Shown: in pieces, positions 6,895-13,824 of the stretch | How positions within the stretch are numbered: the first letter of the stretch is position 1 | How the letters are laid out: each line of letters opens with the position of its first letter | Assembly: GCA_041946865.1 (NCBI GenBank) | Contig: JBHGBF010000145.1 | Span: forward strand, 1 to 13,868 | Direction of reading: 5' to 3' | From: RPQK01 sp041946865 | GTDB lineage: Bacteria > Acidobacteriota > UBA6911 > RPQK01 | DNA: 13,868 nucleotides | Made by a program: the position numbers and the translations under genes | Notes under the pieces: generated by a model | Database searches by the model: none | Told to the model about the DNA's origin: nothing | What the model saw: only the letters and a program-made list of their open reading frames with translations

Positions 6895-8382
6895 ATGACC
6901 GCCCGACAAGCAAGCAAGTCGAGAAAACCAGTCGCGAGAGTCACGTGGCGACGGCGGGAACCTGTCAGGCCGATCGGTGGTTGTCAGCGCCTGGTTGATA
7001 CGACTGAAGTGCCGATCTCGGCTCGCGCCTGGCTGGGTGAGGCCGGCACGAGGAATCCGGCCGAGGCCGCCGAGAGAAGGGCCGAAAGTCTTGTCAAGAC
7101 CAATTCCGGCATACTCCGAGACTTCAAAATTGAGGCCGATGTGCGCCGTCGGGACGGAGAGCCGGTCGTGATTTTTCGAACGCAGTCTAGGGTCGGAGCA
7201 CTTCCGCTGCTCTCGCCAGTGACCGGCCGGCCCGATTTCGGTCTCATCATCGAGCCCAGGTTTCCTTGGACGTCTATCGGCGAAGTACTCAACGCGACCG
7301 GTTTCCGCGTCGTGCCGCAGCTGCTTCCCTTGCCGGACCTGCCGTATTCAGACCGTCGCATTCCTCCCTGGGTTCTGTCCACGATCGTTCTCGCCCGGAT
7401 GAAGCATCTCCTTGATCAGCTGGGCCGCCGGTTCGTTATGGCCACTTCGGACCTGCCGTTCCCGAAGGGTTCCGTCAATTGGCCGGAATATGCCGGCGAA
7501 CGACTGCCGAGGGCCAAGGCTTTGTCTGTTCCGTGCACGTATCCCGACCTCCGGGACGATGAGAAGCTGAGAGGAGCCATCCATTTTGTGCTTTCCGAGC
7601 ACCGTTCATCCCTCATGGGGCAGCGATTTGCGGGGGTGGTTGTATTGGAGCTGCTGGCTCTGTGCGAAGCTCTTCTTGCCCGCGTCGCGGGCTCCGTGCC
7701 GCGGCGGCCACACGAAGCTGATTTCAGAGGCTGGTATCGACAGTCGATCGTGTCTCGTGTCTTTTCCGAGGGTCTTCAGGCGATCGAATGGACCGTCGAG
7801 GAGCGCGGTCTGGCGGGCTTGAGCGAGCTGGCCGGCCTCTCCTGGCGTCTCGATATGGAGACGTTTTTCGAAGGATGGGTCGAAACGGTGGTGGCGGCGG
7901 CAGGCCGCGACGTGGGGGCCTCGGTGCAAGCAGGCCGAAGGGAGCAAACACGGGTGGCCCTTGATTGGCGCCCCTCCTTTGTCGGCTCGCAGCGGTCCTT
8001 GCTGCCTGATGTCGTTCTTTCCACTGCCGATACTACCGTTGTCTTTGACGCAAAATACAAAGAGCACGGCGAGGAGATTCAGCGCTCGGGCTGGCGAAGC
8101 CTTGGAGACGAAGTCCGGGAACGACATCGCGACGATCTCTTGCAAGTTCTCGCCTACTCGGCGCTTTACGACACTCCACGCGTGGTTTCCTGTCTGGTCT
8201 ATCCCTGTCGCCCCGATACCTTCGCCGATCTGAAATCCCGAGACCGGGTCGTCAGCCGGGCAATCGTTCATGCCTCACCAAGGCGACGGGTCGAGCTTGC
8301 TTTGGCCGCCATACCAATGGCGGCAGAGACTCGGCCCATAGTTGAAGCCTTGCGGGACGTAGTGTTGCGGCCCGTCGGCTGA
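6895..8382 (+). CDS. McrC-type nuclease subunit of a type IV restriction system
   Basis: A 495-residue partner of the McrB-type motor. The C-terminal half carries a PD-(D/E)XK nuclease core: LLPDVVL (P371, D372), VVFDAKYK (D385, A386, K387) and the downstream QxxxY helix DLLQVLAYSALYD (Q417, Y421). The N-terminal half has the McrC-like strand DFGLIIEPRFPW, corresponding to the usual G-x-I-x-I-x-P-K-I segment that contacts McrB, followed by the long helical linker. ATG at 6895 is chosen because it lies 5 bases after the mcrB-like stop. The frame is open back to 6844, but that would overlap the upstream gene and the added residues are its out-of-frame translation. All expected catalytic residues are present, so the nuclease should be active. 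The sequence is distant from E. coli McrC and longer than it. Confidence 0.9.
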   Translation: MTARQASKSRKPVARVTWRRREPVRPIGGCQRLVDTTEVPISARAWLGEAGTRNPAEAAERRAESLVKTNSGILRDFKIEADVRRRDGEPVVIFRTQSRVGALPLLSPVTGRPDFGLIIEPRFPWTSIGEVLNATGFRVVPQLLPLPDLPYSDRRIPPWVLSTIVLARMKHLLDQLGRRFVMATSDLPFPKGSVNWPEYAGERLPRAKALSVPCTYPDLRDDEKLRGAIHFVLSEHRSSLMGQRFAGVVVLELLALCEALLARVAGSVPRRPHEADFRGWYRQSIVSRVFSEGLQAIEWTVEERGLAGLSELAGLSWRLDMETFFEGWVETVVAAAGRDVGASVQAGRREQTRVALDWRPSFVGSQRSLLPDVVLSTADTTVVFDAKYKEHGEEIQRSGWRSLGDEVRERHRDDLLQVLAYSALYDTPRVVSCLVYPCRPDTFADLKSRDRVVSRAIVHASPRRRVELALAAIPMAAETRPIVEALRDVVLRPVG

Positions 8383-8670
8383 TGCCGTCGATACCGGCGA
8401 GATCCCTCGTCGAGCCACGCCTCAAAGCTTGCCTCAGGGCGCCTTGGACGACACTCGCGCGCGTTGCCGCAAGGCCCCTGTGCCCGCTGGCCTTGGCCAG
8501 CATGGCCGGCGGGTTTCGAGCCGGCTTCTCAGCCCGCGCGAGGTCAGGTGACCGCGCGTCAGGACCGGGCCCGCGGCGGGGCTGTCGAGGCAACTACAGT
8601 GATCGGCCCGGCGCCGGCGTCGGCCGCCGAGATCACGGCCCTGAACGGCGCCTTAGTGAGCTGTGGGCGC
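8383..8670. other. GC-rich intergenic block with palindromes
   Basis: No convincing gene. The block is visibly richer in G and C than its neighbours and contains a perfect 16-base palindrome, GCTGGCC-TT-GGCCAGC (8486-8501), nested in a larger imperfect repeat whose outer part is CCCGC...GCGGG. A plus-strand frame ending at TGA 8671-8673 has strongly GC-biased third positions over its last 30 codons (ATTVIGPAPASAAEITALNG), which could be the tail of a lost gene. It has no start or recognised family. The overlapping minus-strand frame at 8252-8593 runs back into mcrC and is taken as a shadow. Confidence 0.4.
8486..8501. repeat. Perfect 16-base palindrome
   Basis: GCTGGCC and GGCCAGC around a TT centre, 104 bases after the mcrC-like stop. 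With only a 2-base centre it would more likely act as a protein-binding site or cruciform than as a classic RNA hairpin. No T-run follows. Confidence 0.5.
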
Positions 8671-8697
8671 TGAATACCGTGACTGGCCCCCCTATTT
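8671..8697 (+). repeat. Dispersed TGAATACC repeat, copy 3
   Basis: TGAATACC, then GTG, then ACTGGCCCC and CCCTATTTC. It shares an 8-base and a 9-base identical block at the same spacing with the copy at 4322. It lies in the same orientation as the shortened copy at 5361, so the two bracket the mcrBC-like module. Confidence 0.5.
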
Positions 8698-8721
8698 CGC
8701 CCCCAGTTCTTGTACACTTCC

Positions 8722-8726
8722 AGGAG
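8722..8726 (+). promoter_or_regulatory. Ribosome binding site deciding the glycosyltransferase start
   Basis: AGGAG seven bases before ATG 8734. It favours this start over the in-frame TTG at 8710, which would place the ribosome binding site inside the gene. Confidence 0.7.
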
Positions 8727-8733
8727 TGGCCTG

Positions 8734-10323
8734 ATGGAACTGATGAAAGCAGATGAATCGTCGATCAACTCTCGCGTAGCCGGGCAGGCAAGCCTGAAGT
8801 CGCCACGATTACGCGGCCACTGGCTGGACATCGCCCTCTTGCTGGGGCCCGGGGTGTTCAAGCTCTTGTTACATCTCGTGACTATCAGGGGGTACGGGCT
8901 GCACGGGGACGAGCTTTACTACCTGGCCTGCAGCGACCATCTGGACTGGGGCTACGTCGATCATCCGCCTCTATCTGTGGCTCTGCTCAAGCTCTTCCGG
9001 CTCGCACTGGGAGACTCGTACTTTTCCATTCGTCTACTGTCGGCGATTGCCGGCGCCGCCACGGTTATGCTGACGGGGCTGCTTGCCCGCCGCATGGGCG
9101 CAGGAAGGTTTGGGCAGTTGCTGGCGTCGGTTTGTGTGATCGTGGCGGGACTGTATCTGGCGATCGGCCACTCCTTCTCGGTAAATGCGCTCGACCTGCT
9201 CTTCTGGGCAGCCGCCTTCCACGTGATGATCTCCATCCTGAACGGCGGACCAACCAGGAACTGGCTCTGGCTGGGAGTGGTCTGCGGTTTGGGAATGCAG
9301 AACAAGATAAGCGTGCTGTTTCTCGGCCTGGGACTGATGGCGGGGCTGCTGGTTACCCGGCAGCGGCGTCTGCTGCTCAGCCGCGGACCCTGGCTTTGCG
9401 GCCTGGTTGCCGGAATTCTATTCGTGCCTCAAATCGCCTGGCAGATCGCAAACGGCTGGCCGACACTGGAATTCATGCGTAATGCCCAAACGCAGAAGAA
9501 CCTTGCGCTGCCCTTTCTGGATTTCGTCAAGGAGCAGGTTTCTCTGCTGAATCCCTTTACTTTTCCGATCTGGGCGGCGGGACTCTTCTTCCTCCTTTTT
9601 CGCGCACGTCTGCGCCCTTATCGCTGTCTGGGTTGGTGTTACGTTGTGCTTCTCGCGTTTTTCGCTTCGTCGGGAGGGAAGCCTTACTACCTCGGGCCGG
9701 TCTATTCGTTGTTGTTCGCAGCTGGAGCCTTGGCTGTCTCTTTGGCGGTGTCTCGTTTTTGGCCCAGGGTCTTGCTCCTGGCGCTTGTGCTTGCCGGCGG
9801 GGCAGCGGGCGCCCCGATGGCGCTCCCGATACTTCCGGTCGACAGTTTCATCCGGTACTCGCGCGCCCTCGGCGCGAAACCATCCAGCGGCGAACGCTTC
9901 AAAGAGGGGGATCTACCGTCATACTTCGCGAACATGTTCGGCTGGGACGAACTGGCCCGCGTAGTTCACTCTGTCTATGAGTCGTTACCCCCCGAGGACC
10001 AGCGACGTTGCGCCATTCTGGGCCGGAACTACATGCAGGCGGGAGCGATCGACTACTACGGCAGAAGGCTGGGGCTTCCACGCGCCCTGGCCGGCCACAA
10101 CAGCTACTGGTTGTGGGGATTCGGCAGCCAGTCAAACCACGTGATGATCATCATCGGCGGCCGGCGGGACGATCTCGCCAAAGCGTTCGGAAAAATCGAG
10201 CAAAAGGGCGTGTTCAGAAATCGGTACATTCAGCCGATGCACAGCGATCAGCCAATCTTCGTCGTCCGGGAACCAAAAATGTCCCTGGCCGAGATCTGGC
10301 CCCTCATTCGCTTTTACATCTGA
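8734..10323 (+). CDS. PMT/ArnT-type membrane glycosyltransferase (GT39/GT83-like)
   Basis: A 529-residue polytopic membrane protein of the dolichyl/undecaprenyl-phosphate-sugar-dependent glycosyltransferase class (PMT_2 domain). After the first helix (about residues 31-52) comes the first extracytoplasmic loop with GYGLHGDELYYL (D59, E60), the acidic catalytic motif of this superfamily, followed by DWGYVDHPPL (D76, H77), which is also conserved. Around ten further hydrophobic segments run to about residue 375. The remaining C-terminal 150 residues form a soluble, presumably periplasmic domain (GRNYMQAGAIDYYGR and HNSYWLWGFG regions). It would move a sugar from a lipid-phosphate carrier to an acceptor such as lipid A, glycan or protein on the outer face of the inner membrane; donor and acceptor cannot be told. 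ATG 8734 is chosen by its AGGAG. No partner gene is adjacent. Confidence 0.9.
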   Translation: MELMKADESSINSRVAGQASLKSPRLRGHWLDIALLLGPGVFKLLLHLVTIRGYGLHGDELYYLACSDHLDWGYVDHPPLSVALLKLFRLALGDSYFSIRLLSAIAGAATVMLTGLLARRMGAGRFGQLLASVCVIVAGLYLAIGHSFSVNALDLLFWAAAFHVMISILNGGPTRNWLWLGVVCGLGMQNKISVLFLGLGLMAGLLVTRQRRLLLSRGPWLCGLVAGILFVPQIAWQIANGWPTLEFMRNAQTQKNLALPFLDFVKEQVSLLNPFTFPIWAAGLFFLLFRARLRPYRCLGWCYVVLLAFFASSGGKPYYLGPVYSLLFAAGALAVSLAVSRFWPRVLLLALVLAGGAAGAPMALPILPVDSFIRYSRALGAKPSSGERFKEGDLPSYFANMFGWDELARVVHSVYESLPPEDQRRCAILGRNYMQAGAIDYYGRRLGLPRALAGHNSYWLWGFGSQSNHVMIIIGGRRDDLAKAFGKIEQKGVFRNRYIQPMHSDQPIFVVREPKMSLAEIWPLIRFYI

Positions 10324-10503
10324 ACGGGATCGCAACTGCGCAATTCGCCCCAAAGCGAGCCTGGCCGGCTGGCCCGAAAGAGGGGGGGCAATGCTGCACC
10401 GGCCCTCTACTCTCCCCCTATTCGAAACCCGCGTCCGTGTTGAACGAAACAGGGCCGGCCTTCCGCTTGGGTTTCGGGGCGTCGAGATCCCGCCATCCGC
10501 GGC
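10324..10503. other. Intergenic sequence after the glycosyltransferase gene
   Basis: A gap of 180 bases between the glycosyltransferase stop and the end of the TIM-barrel remnant. It contains a purine-rich run (AAAGAGGGGGGG near 10378-10388) and the short palindrome GGCCGGC-TGGCC-like core near 10361-10374, but no terminator with a T-run and no gene. Confidence 0.4.
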
Positions 10504-10740
10504 TTACGCCCAGGGGCGGGGACGGTTCTGGATCTCGGCGTCAGACACACTTGCATCACCGCCTCTATGTCTTCCTGCACGAAGAGGTCGAGCATGCCGA
10601 CGGCGATGAAATCCGCTCCGTTCTGAAAGGCGTACTTGAAGCCGTCCCGGGGAGGGATCGCTCCCGCCGCCAGGACTTTGGAAGCGATCCAGGGCGTCGC
10701 CGCCGCCTTCATGAACTCGATCGTTTTCTCCGACTGGGTT
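10504..10740 (-). pseudogene. C-terminal remnant of a TIM-barrel oxidoreductase-like protein
   Basis: On the minus strand, from about 10730 downward, the translation KTIEFMKAAATPWIASKVLA, then GAIPPRDGFKYAFQNGADFI and AVGMLDLFVQEDIEAVMQ, reads like the last beta/alpha units of a TIM-barrel protein. I recall similar tails (KVLAAGAI.PRDGF.YAF.NGADFI.VGM) in uncharacterised secreted proteins of Acidobacteria and Planctomycetes. Near 10545 the frame changes: the tail SDAEIQNRPRPWA followed by TAA (10506-10504) lies in another frame and completes the expected end. The protein has lost its N-terminal part, presumably more than 200 residues, and carries a frameshift, so it is a dead fragment. Sequence upstream on this strand runs into the LuxR-type gene. 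The open plus-strand frame across the same bases is a shadow. Confidence 0.6.
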
Positions 10741-10870
10741 GGCAACGACCTGCTCCACCCGAGCACCGGAACGGACGCCGGCGCCGGCGAGGACCGTTCG
10801 GCGCCGCCCGCGACGCGGCCTTGATTTCAACACTTGCCGAACGGCTTCGACTGGTGAAAGAATCGACAGC

Positions 10871-10876
10871 AAGGAG
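10871..10876 (+). promoter_or_regulatory. Ribosome binding site deciding the LuxR-type gene start
   Basis: AAGGAG lies seven bases before GTG 10884. This places translation start directly at the first hydrophobic helix and cuts off a long upstream open stretch that only mirrors other genes. Confidence 0.7.
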
Positions 10877-10883
10877 CCGGACG

Positions 10884-11915
10884 GTGACGGCAATCGTTCT
10901 GATCGCAGGAGCAGCAACCTCTTCGATTCTCCTCGCTGCAATCGTTCTTGACCGGATCGTGTCGGCGCGGACTTCTGAACCTGCGCCCAAGGAGTTTTCA
11001 CTCTTTCTGTGGCTGTTTCTGTTCTTTCAGATGGCAGCTTTCATCCTGTCCGCTGTCTGGGCAGATCCGAGCCTGGCGCCTGAGACCTGGAAAGGGTCCC
11101 GCCTCTCCCAGTCTTTCCTGTTCGTGCTCGAAGATCTCCGACGCGGCTTTTCGGCGGTGCTCGTGTGGTACCTTCCGCGGTTTCTGTTCGTTTCTCTGGG
11201 CCTGGTGTACTCCGAGGCGACAAAGCGGCTTTTCCTGGCGCTTCTCATCCTCATCGGCCTGATGCGCATCCTGGTCATTAATGCTCAAGCGGCCGAGTTC
11301 TGGGCCAATGAGTCTGGCGGGTGGGTCCGAAGCGTCTTTGCCCTCGAGGATTCCCTCACACTGCCGCTCTTCTACGGCTTGTCGGTGTCGCTGATCGTCA
11401 TCACAGCCCGCCGGCTCACGCGGCCGGGTGGGGCTCTCAGAAAGCCGTACTTCTTAGGAATCGGCTTTCTCGCCTCACTGGTCGTTTTTCTTCTGGCGGA
11501 TTTCGCCGAACGCCTGTGCACAGATCCCTTCCTCGCGCCGCCGATCCTCGGCCTCAAGGCACTCCGGATATCGCCTTTCCCTTTCCTGTCGGTTTCGGGG
11601 CTTTTCGTCGGGCTGGCGGTCATCGCGCGCTCCACTTCCTCGCTCCGGCGCGCTTTCGCGCAGGTGCAAGCATCTGCTCCTCCCTTTCTGGACGCGCTTT
11701 TGAGAGAGCGGGGGCTGACGCCCCGGGAGACCGAGATAGCCCGGCTTATTGTCAAGGGATACGTTAACAAGGAAATAGCCGCGCAACTCGACATCGGCTA
11801 CGGCACCGTGAAAAACCATGCCTACTCGCTTTACGGCAAGCTCGGCATCACCAGCCGGTTTGAGTTGATCAAGCTTCTCGAGCCCGGCAATCAATCCCCG
11901 GCGCCCTGCCGTTAA
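10884..11915 (+). CDS. Seven-helix membrane protein with C-terminal LuxR-type HTH
   Basis: A 343-residue one-component regulator. The N-terminal 250 residues hold about seven hydrophobic helices: near 2-26 (TAIVLIAGAATSSILLAAIV), 37-60, 90-113, 114-136, 160-178, 190-212 and 230-250. The C-terminal part (about 274-337) is a GerE/LuxR helix-turn-helix: RGLTPRETEIARLIVKGYVN, then KEIAAQLDIGYGTVKNHAYS and LYGKLGITSRFELI. There is no receiver domain or phosphorylatable Asp motif, so the signal must come through the membrane part rather than from a kinase. GTG 10884 with AAGGAG is the chosen start; the frame is open back to 10008, but that stretch is antisense or out-of-frame to other features. It is the first gene of an apparent operon with a secreted protein and a CPBP protease. 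The helix count is an estimate from hydrophobicity by eye. Confidence 0.88.
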   Translation: MTAIVLIAGAATSSILLAAIVLDRIVSARTSEPAPKEFSLFLWLFLFFQMAAFILSAVWADPSLAPETWKGSRLSQSFLFVLEDLRRGFSAVLVWYLPRFLFVSLGLVYSEATKRLFLALLILIGLMRILVINAQAAEFWANESGGWVRSVFALEDSLTLPLFYGLSVSLIVITARRLTRPGGALRKPYFLGIGFLASLVVFLLADFAERLCTDPFLAPPILGLKALRISPFPFLSVSGLFVGLAVIARSTSSLRRAFAQVQASAPPFLDALLRERGLTPRETEIARLIVKGYVNKEIAAQLDIGYGTVKNHAYSLYGKLGITSRFELIKLLEPGNQSPAPCR

Positions 11916-11918
11916 GAC

Positions 11919-11954
11919 CCGGTCACAGTCAGGTATTACCGCAACCATGACCGG
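11919..11954. promoter_or_regulatory. Inverted repeat CCGGTCA/TGACCGG after the LuxR-type gene
   Basis: Perfect 7-base arms at 11919-11925 and 11948-11954 with a 22-base centre, in the 117-base gap between the LuxR-type stop and the next gene. The wide spacing fits a dimer-binding operator or a weak RNA hairpin. There is no T-run, so it is unlikely to be a terminator. Function unknown. Confidence 0.3.
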
Positions 11955-12021
11955 TTTCACATTTTCCCGCCAAGCCTCTCTGTGTTTCAGTTCCAGGCGA
12001 TGAGAGCGTTTTACCGTTCAC

Positions 12022-12029
12022 GGAGGTGA
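12022..12029 (+). promoter_or_regulatory. Strong ribosome binding site GGAGGTGA
   Basis: Full-length match to the anti-Shine-Dalgarno sequence, three bases (TCT) before ATG 12033 when the extended match is counted, or about six from the GGAGG core. It implies high translation of the secreted protein relative to its neighbours. Confidence 0.8.
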
Positions 12030-12032
12030 TCT

Positions 12033-12719
12033 ATGAGATTGAAGGGATTGACGTACGTCGTGACGGTTTTGTCGCTTCTGGTCCCGGGTGAGCTGTTCCC
12101 CGAGAAGCCGGCCGATTGGAGCAGGCGCCTATTGGTCTACCGGCAAGACAACGGGCCCGCATACTGTGTGACCCAAACTCGAGACCAAAACCGTCTCAGC
12201 ATCGCGTACCAGTACGGCAACCAGAACCATCAGGTGTCTGAGGTCCGCTGCATACGCGACCTGAAGACCGGCCGGCTGCAATCCTGCGAGATTTTTTCCC
12301 AGGGAGGCTCGCGCCGCTATGAATTTTCCGAGAAGCATGTCCAAGTGACACGGCCGGGTGGCGGTTTTTCGACACATCGACTGACCACTGCAGCCCATCC
12401 GCAGCTGCTCGACGCGGTCTGCGCGTTCGTAGCCGGCGGGCGTGACTTCCAGGAAGTGTCGTACATCTCTCAGGCCGAGTCCTTCGCCACTCAGGGCTTT
12501 GTGATGACCCACGAAGGGAGACAGATAATCACGACGCCGGCGGGAACGTTCGAATGCTCCAAGGTGAAACTGACGCTTGATTCCCGCCTGGGCGCACTCT
12601 TTTTCCGATTGGATTTCCTCGTTGCAGAAGACAGCCGTTACCCCTACATCGTGAAGGGACGCACTTCGAGAGGAGGCGATTTCCAACTGGTCGCGATCGA
12701 TCGGCAGGAGGAGAAATGA
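12033..12719 (+). CDS. Secreted DUF3108-like protein, hypothetical
   Basis: A 228-residue protein with a basic start and hydrophobic stretch (MRLKGLTYVVTVLSLLVPGE), a probable Sec signal peptide; no clear lipobox cysteine is present at the cleavage region. The mature part is rich in beta strands with alternating polar residues. Towards the end it has TPAGTFECSKVKLTLDSRLG followed by a strand, then YPYIVKGRTSRGGDFQLVAI. This order (P-A-G-T-F-E-x-x-K-V, then P-x-x-V-K) is typical of DUF3108-like periplasmic or outer-membrane beta proteins. The family call is tentative and no enzymatic residues are evident. It has the strongest ribosome binding site of the operon. It overlaps the CPBP protease start by 4 bases (ATGA), so the two are translationally coupled and likely work in the same envelope process. 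Confidence 0.8.
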   Translation: MRLKGLTYVVTVLSLLVPGELFPEKPADWSRRLLVYRQDNGPAYCVTQTRDQNRLSIAYQYGNQNHQVSEVRCIRDLKTGRLQSCEIFSQGGSRRYEFSEKHVQVTRPGGGFSTHRLTTAAHPQLLDAVCAFVAGGRDFQEVSYISQAESFATQGFVMTHEGRQIITTPAGTFECSKVKLTLDSRLGALFFRLDFLVAEDSRYPYIVKGRTSRGGDFQLVAIDRQEEK

Positions 12720-13591
12720 ACAGACATGTGGCCTTGTTTCTTACCATAGCCTTTGGTTTCGCTTACAGCGTCTGGATCGGCGCCTATCTGCTCTACAAGG
12801 TCTTCCACCTGCTCTCTCTGACAGGCTTTCTCCTGAGCACCGTCATTCCGATGGCGGGGCCGGCCCTGGGGGTCGTCACTGTGAAACTCTTCGCGCGGAC
12901 GAGGCCGAGCCGTACAGCCGGCGCGCGAGGCTCGAGGGCGAGCCGGCTGGTCTCGACAGCGCGGTATTCCGTGCTCGGATCAGGGGCCGCCGCTGTTGCC
13001 CTGTTGCTCTCGGGCGTTGGAGCGGTCGCCTGCCTGGCCCACTGGTACGGCAAGCCGGTCGATTGGGGACCCTTTGGTTCATTCCTGGTTGTATGGGCGG
13101 TCTGTCTTCCGGTCTGGATTCCTCTGGTATTCCTGGAGGAAGTCGGCTGGCGGTACTATCTGTTTAATGCGTGGAAGGAGAAGGGGTTCCTGTTGGCAGG
13201 CCCGATTCTCGGGATCATCTGGGCGCTTTGGCACCTGCCGACTTTCTTCTTTTACGGTTCGTTCTGGTTCAACCTGGCCTGTTACCTGCTTTTCGTGCCC
13301 GCCATTCATTTCTTGGCGGCCTGGGCATACGTGAAGGGAGGATCACTCCTGGCGCCGATGCTGATTCATGCCACGTACAACGCGTTTGCCACCGCAACGG
13401 GGGTATCGCACTTCATGTATTCCGGGCAACAGCCCTATCAGATGAGCGTCCCCGAGATGGTTACGAAGATGAGCTCCAATGCCGTGTTTTTCCTGGGACT
13501 TCTTCCTTTCGCCTTTCTGCTCGCCAGGGAACTCGGGAGAAAGGCCGGGGGAATAATGGCGCTACGCACCGCAAATAGGCATGCAGGCTGA
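12716..13591 (+). CDS. CPBP-family intramembrane metalloprotease
   Basis: A 291-residue membrane protein with eight or so hydrophobic segments and the complete CPBP (Rce1/ABI) active site. Motif 1 is LEEVGWRYYLF (E141, E142, R146), motif 2 is WALWHLPTFF (H173), and motif 3 is LIHATYNAF (H218, N222). The Phe usually four residues before the motif-2 His is Trp169 here, a common variation. Family members cleave membrane proteins or CAAX-like substrates and include bacteriocin self-immunity proteins; the substrate here is unknown. The ATG overlaps the stop of the secreted-protein gene (ATGA), showing translational coupling. Being encoded with a membrane-bound LuxR regulator, it could process that regulator or the secreted partner (inference). 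A short charged insertion at about residues 60-80 (TRPSRTAGARGSRASR) forms a cytoplasmic loop. Confidence 0.92.
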   Translation: MNRHVALFLTIAFGFAYSVWIGAYLLYKVFHLLSLTGFLLSTVIPMAGPALGVVTVKLFARTRPSRTAGARGSRASRLVSTARYSVLGSGAAAVALLLSGVGAVACLAHWYGKPVDWGPFGSFLVVWAVCLPVWIPLVFLEEVGWRYYLFNAWKEKGFLLAGPILGIIWALWHLPTFFFYGSFWFNLACYLLFVPAIHFLAAWAYVKGGSLLAPMLIHATYNAFATATGVSHFMYSGQQPYQMSVPEMVTKMSSNAVFFLGLLPFAFLLARELGRKAGGIMALRTANRHAG

Positions 13592-13597
13592 GTTTTT

Positions 13598-13678
13598 CTT
13601 CAGGTCTGGCCGTAATTTCTCTTCTAGGGTGACCTGTGGCAGGAACCCTCAGAAGAGAAACTGGGGTCAGACCTGAAG
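13598..13678. repeat. Long imperfect palindrome after the CPBP gene
   Basis: Two 28-base arms (13598-13625 and 13651-13678) are inverted copies with 24 matching positions; two of the four differences could form G-U pairs. The 25-base centre contains a further stem, AGGGT (13626-13630) with ACCCT (13645-13649). The outer ends are CTTCAGGTCTG and CAGACCTGAAG. It starts six bases after the protease stop but is not followed by a clean T-run, so it may be a repeat or mobile palindromic element that also blocks transcription. GGGGTCAGACC-like ends are, from memory, common in repeats linked to Y1 (RAYT) transposases. Confidence 0.75.
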
Positions 13679-13746
13679 GACCGCCCTTATTTTCCACCCA
13701 CCTGCGTCCGAATCAGGTCGTGTCACGAATTGTCTCAGCAGGTATG

Positions 13747-13783
13747 TTGCCGTTTTTGCATGAAATTCGGCAATATAATTGCC
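13747..13783. promoter_or_regulatory. Palindrome with TATAAT core, possible promoter/operator
   Basis: TTGCCG (13747-13752) pairs with CGGCAA (13768-13773), and GGCAAT-ATA-ATTGCC (13769-13783) is a second perfect palindrome sharing the same half-site. A consensus -10 hexamer, TATAAT, sits at 13774-13779, but no good -35 hexamer lies 16-18 bases upstream. It could drive a gene beyond the window, controlled by a protein bound at the palindrome. Weakly supported. Confidence 0.3.
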
Positions 13784-13824
13784 CTGGACTTTGGCGAAAA
13801 CATACAGACGTGTGAACGTTTTTT

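Noticed and set aside
7606..8271. Minus-strand open frame of 221 codons
   Set aside because: It is antisense to the nuclease core of the mcrC-like gene, whose catalytic motifs are intact, and it has no recognisable family.
8252..8593. Minus-strand open frame between mcrC and the glycosyltransferase gene
   Set aside because: It runs back into the mcrC-like coding region, has no ribosome binding site and shows no family resemblance.
10324..10400. Intrinsic terminator after the glycosyltransferase gene
   Set aside because: The GGCC-rich pairing is short and no T-run follows; the G-run is not a terminator signal.
10008..10883. Upstream extension of the LuxR-type frame
   Set aside because: The extension overlaps the end of the glycosyltransferase gene out of frame and the TIM-barrel remnant antisense. 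The GTG at 10884 has its own AAGGAG and begins at the first membrane helix.
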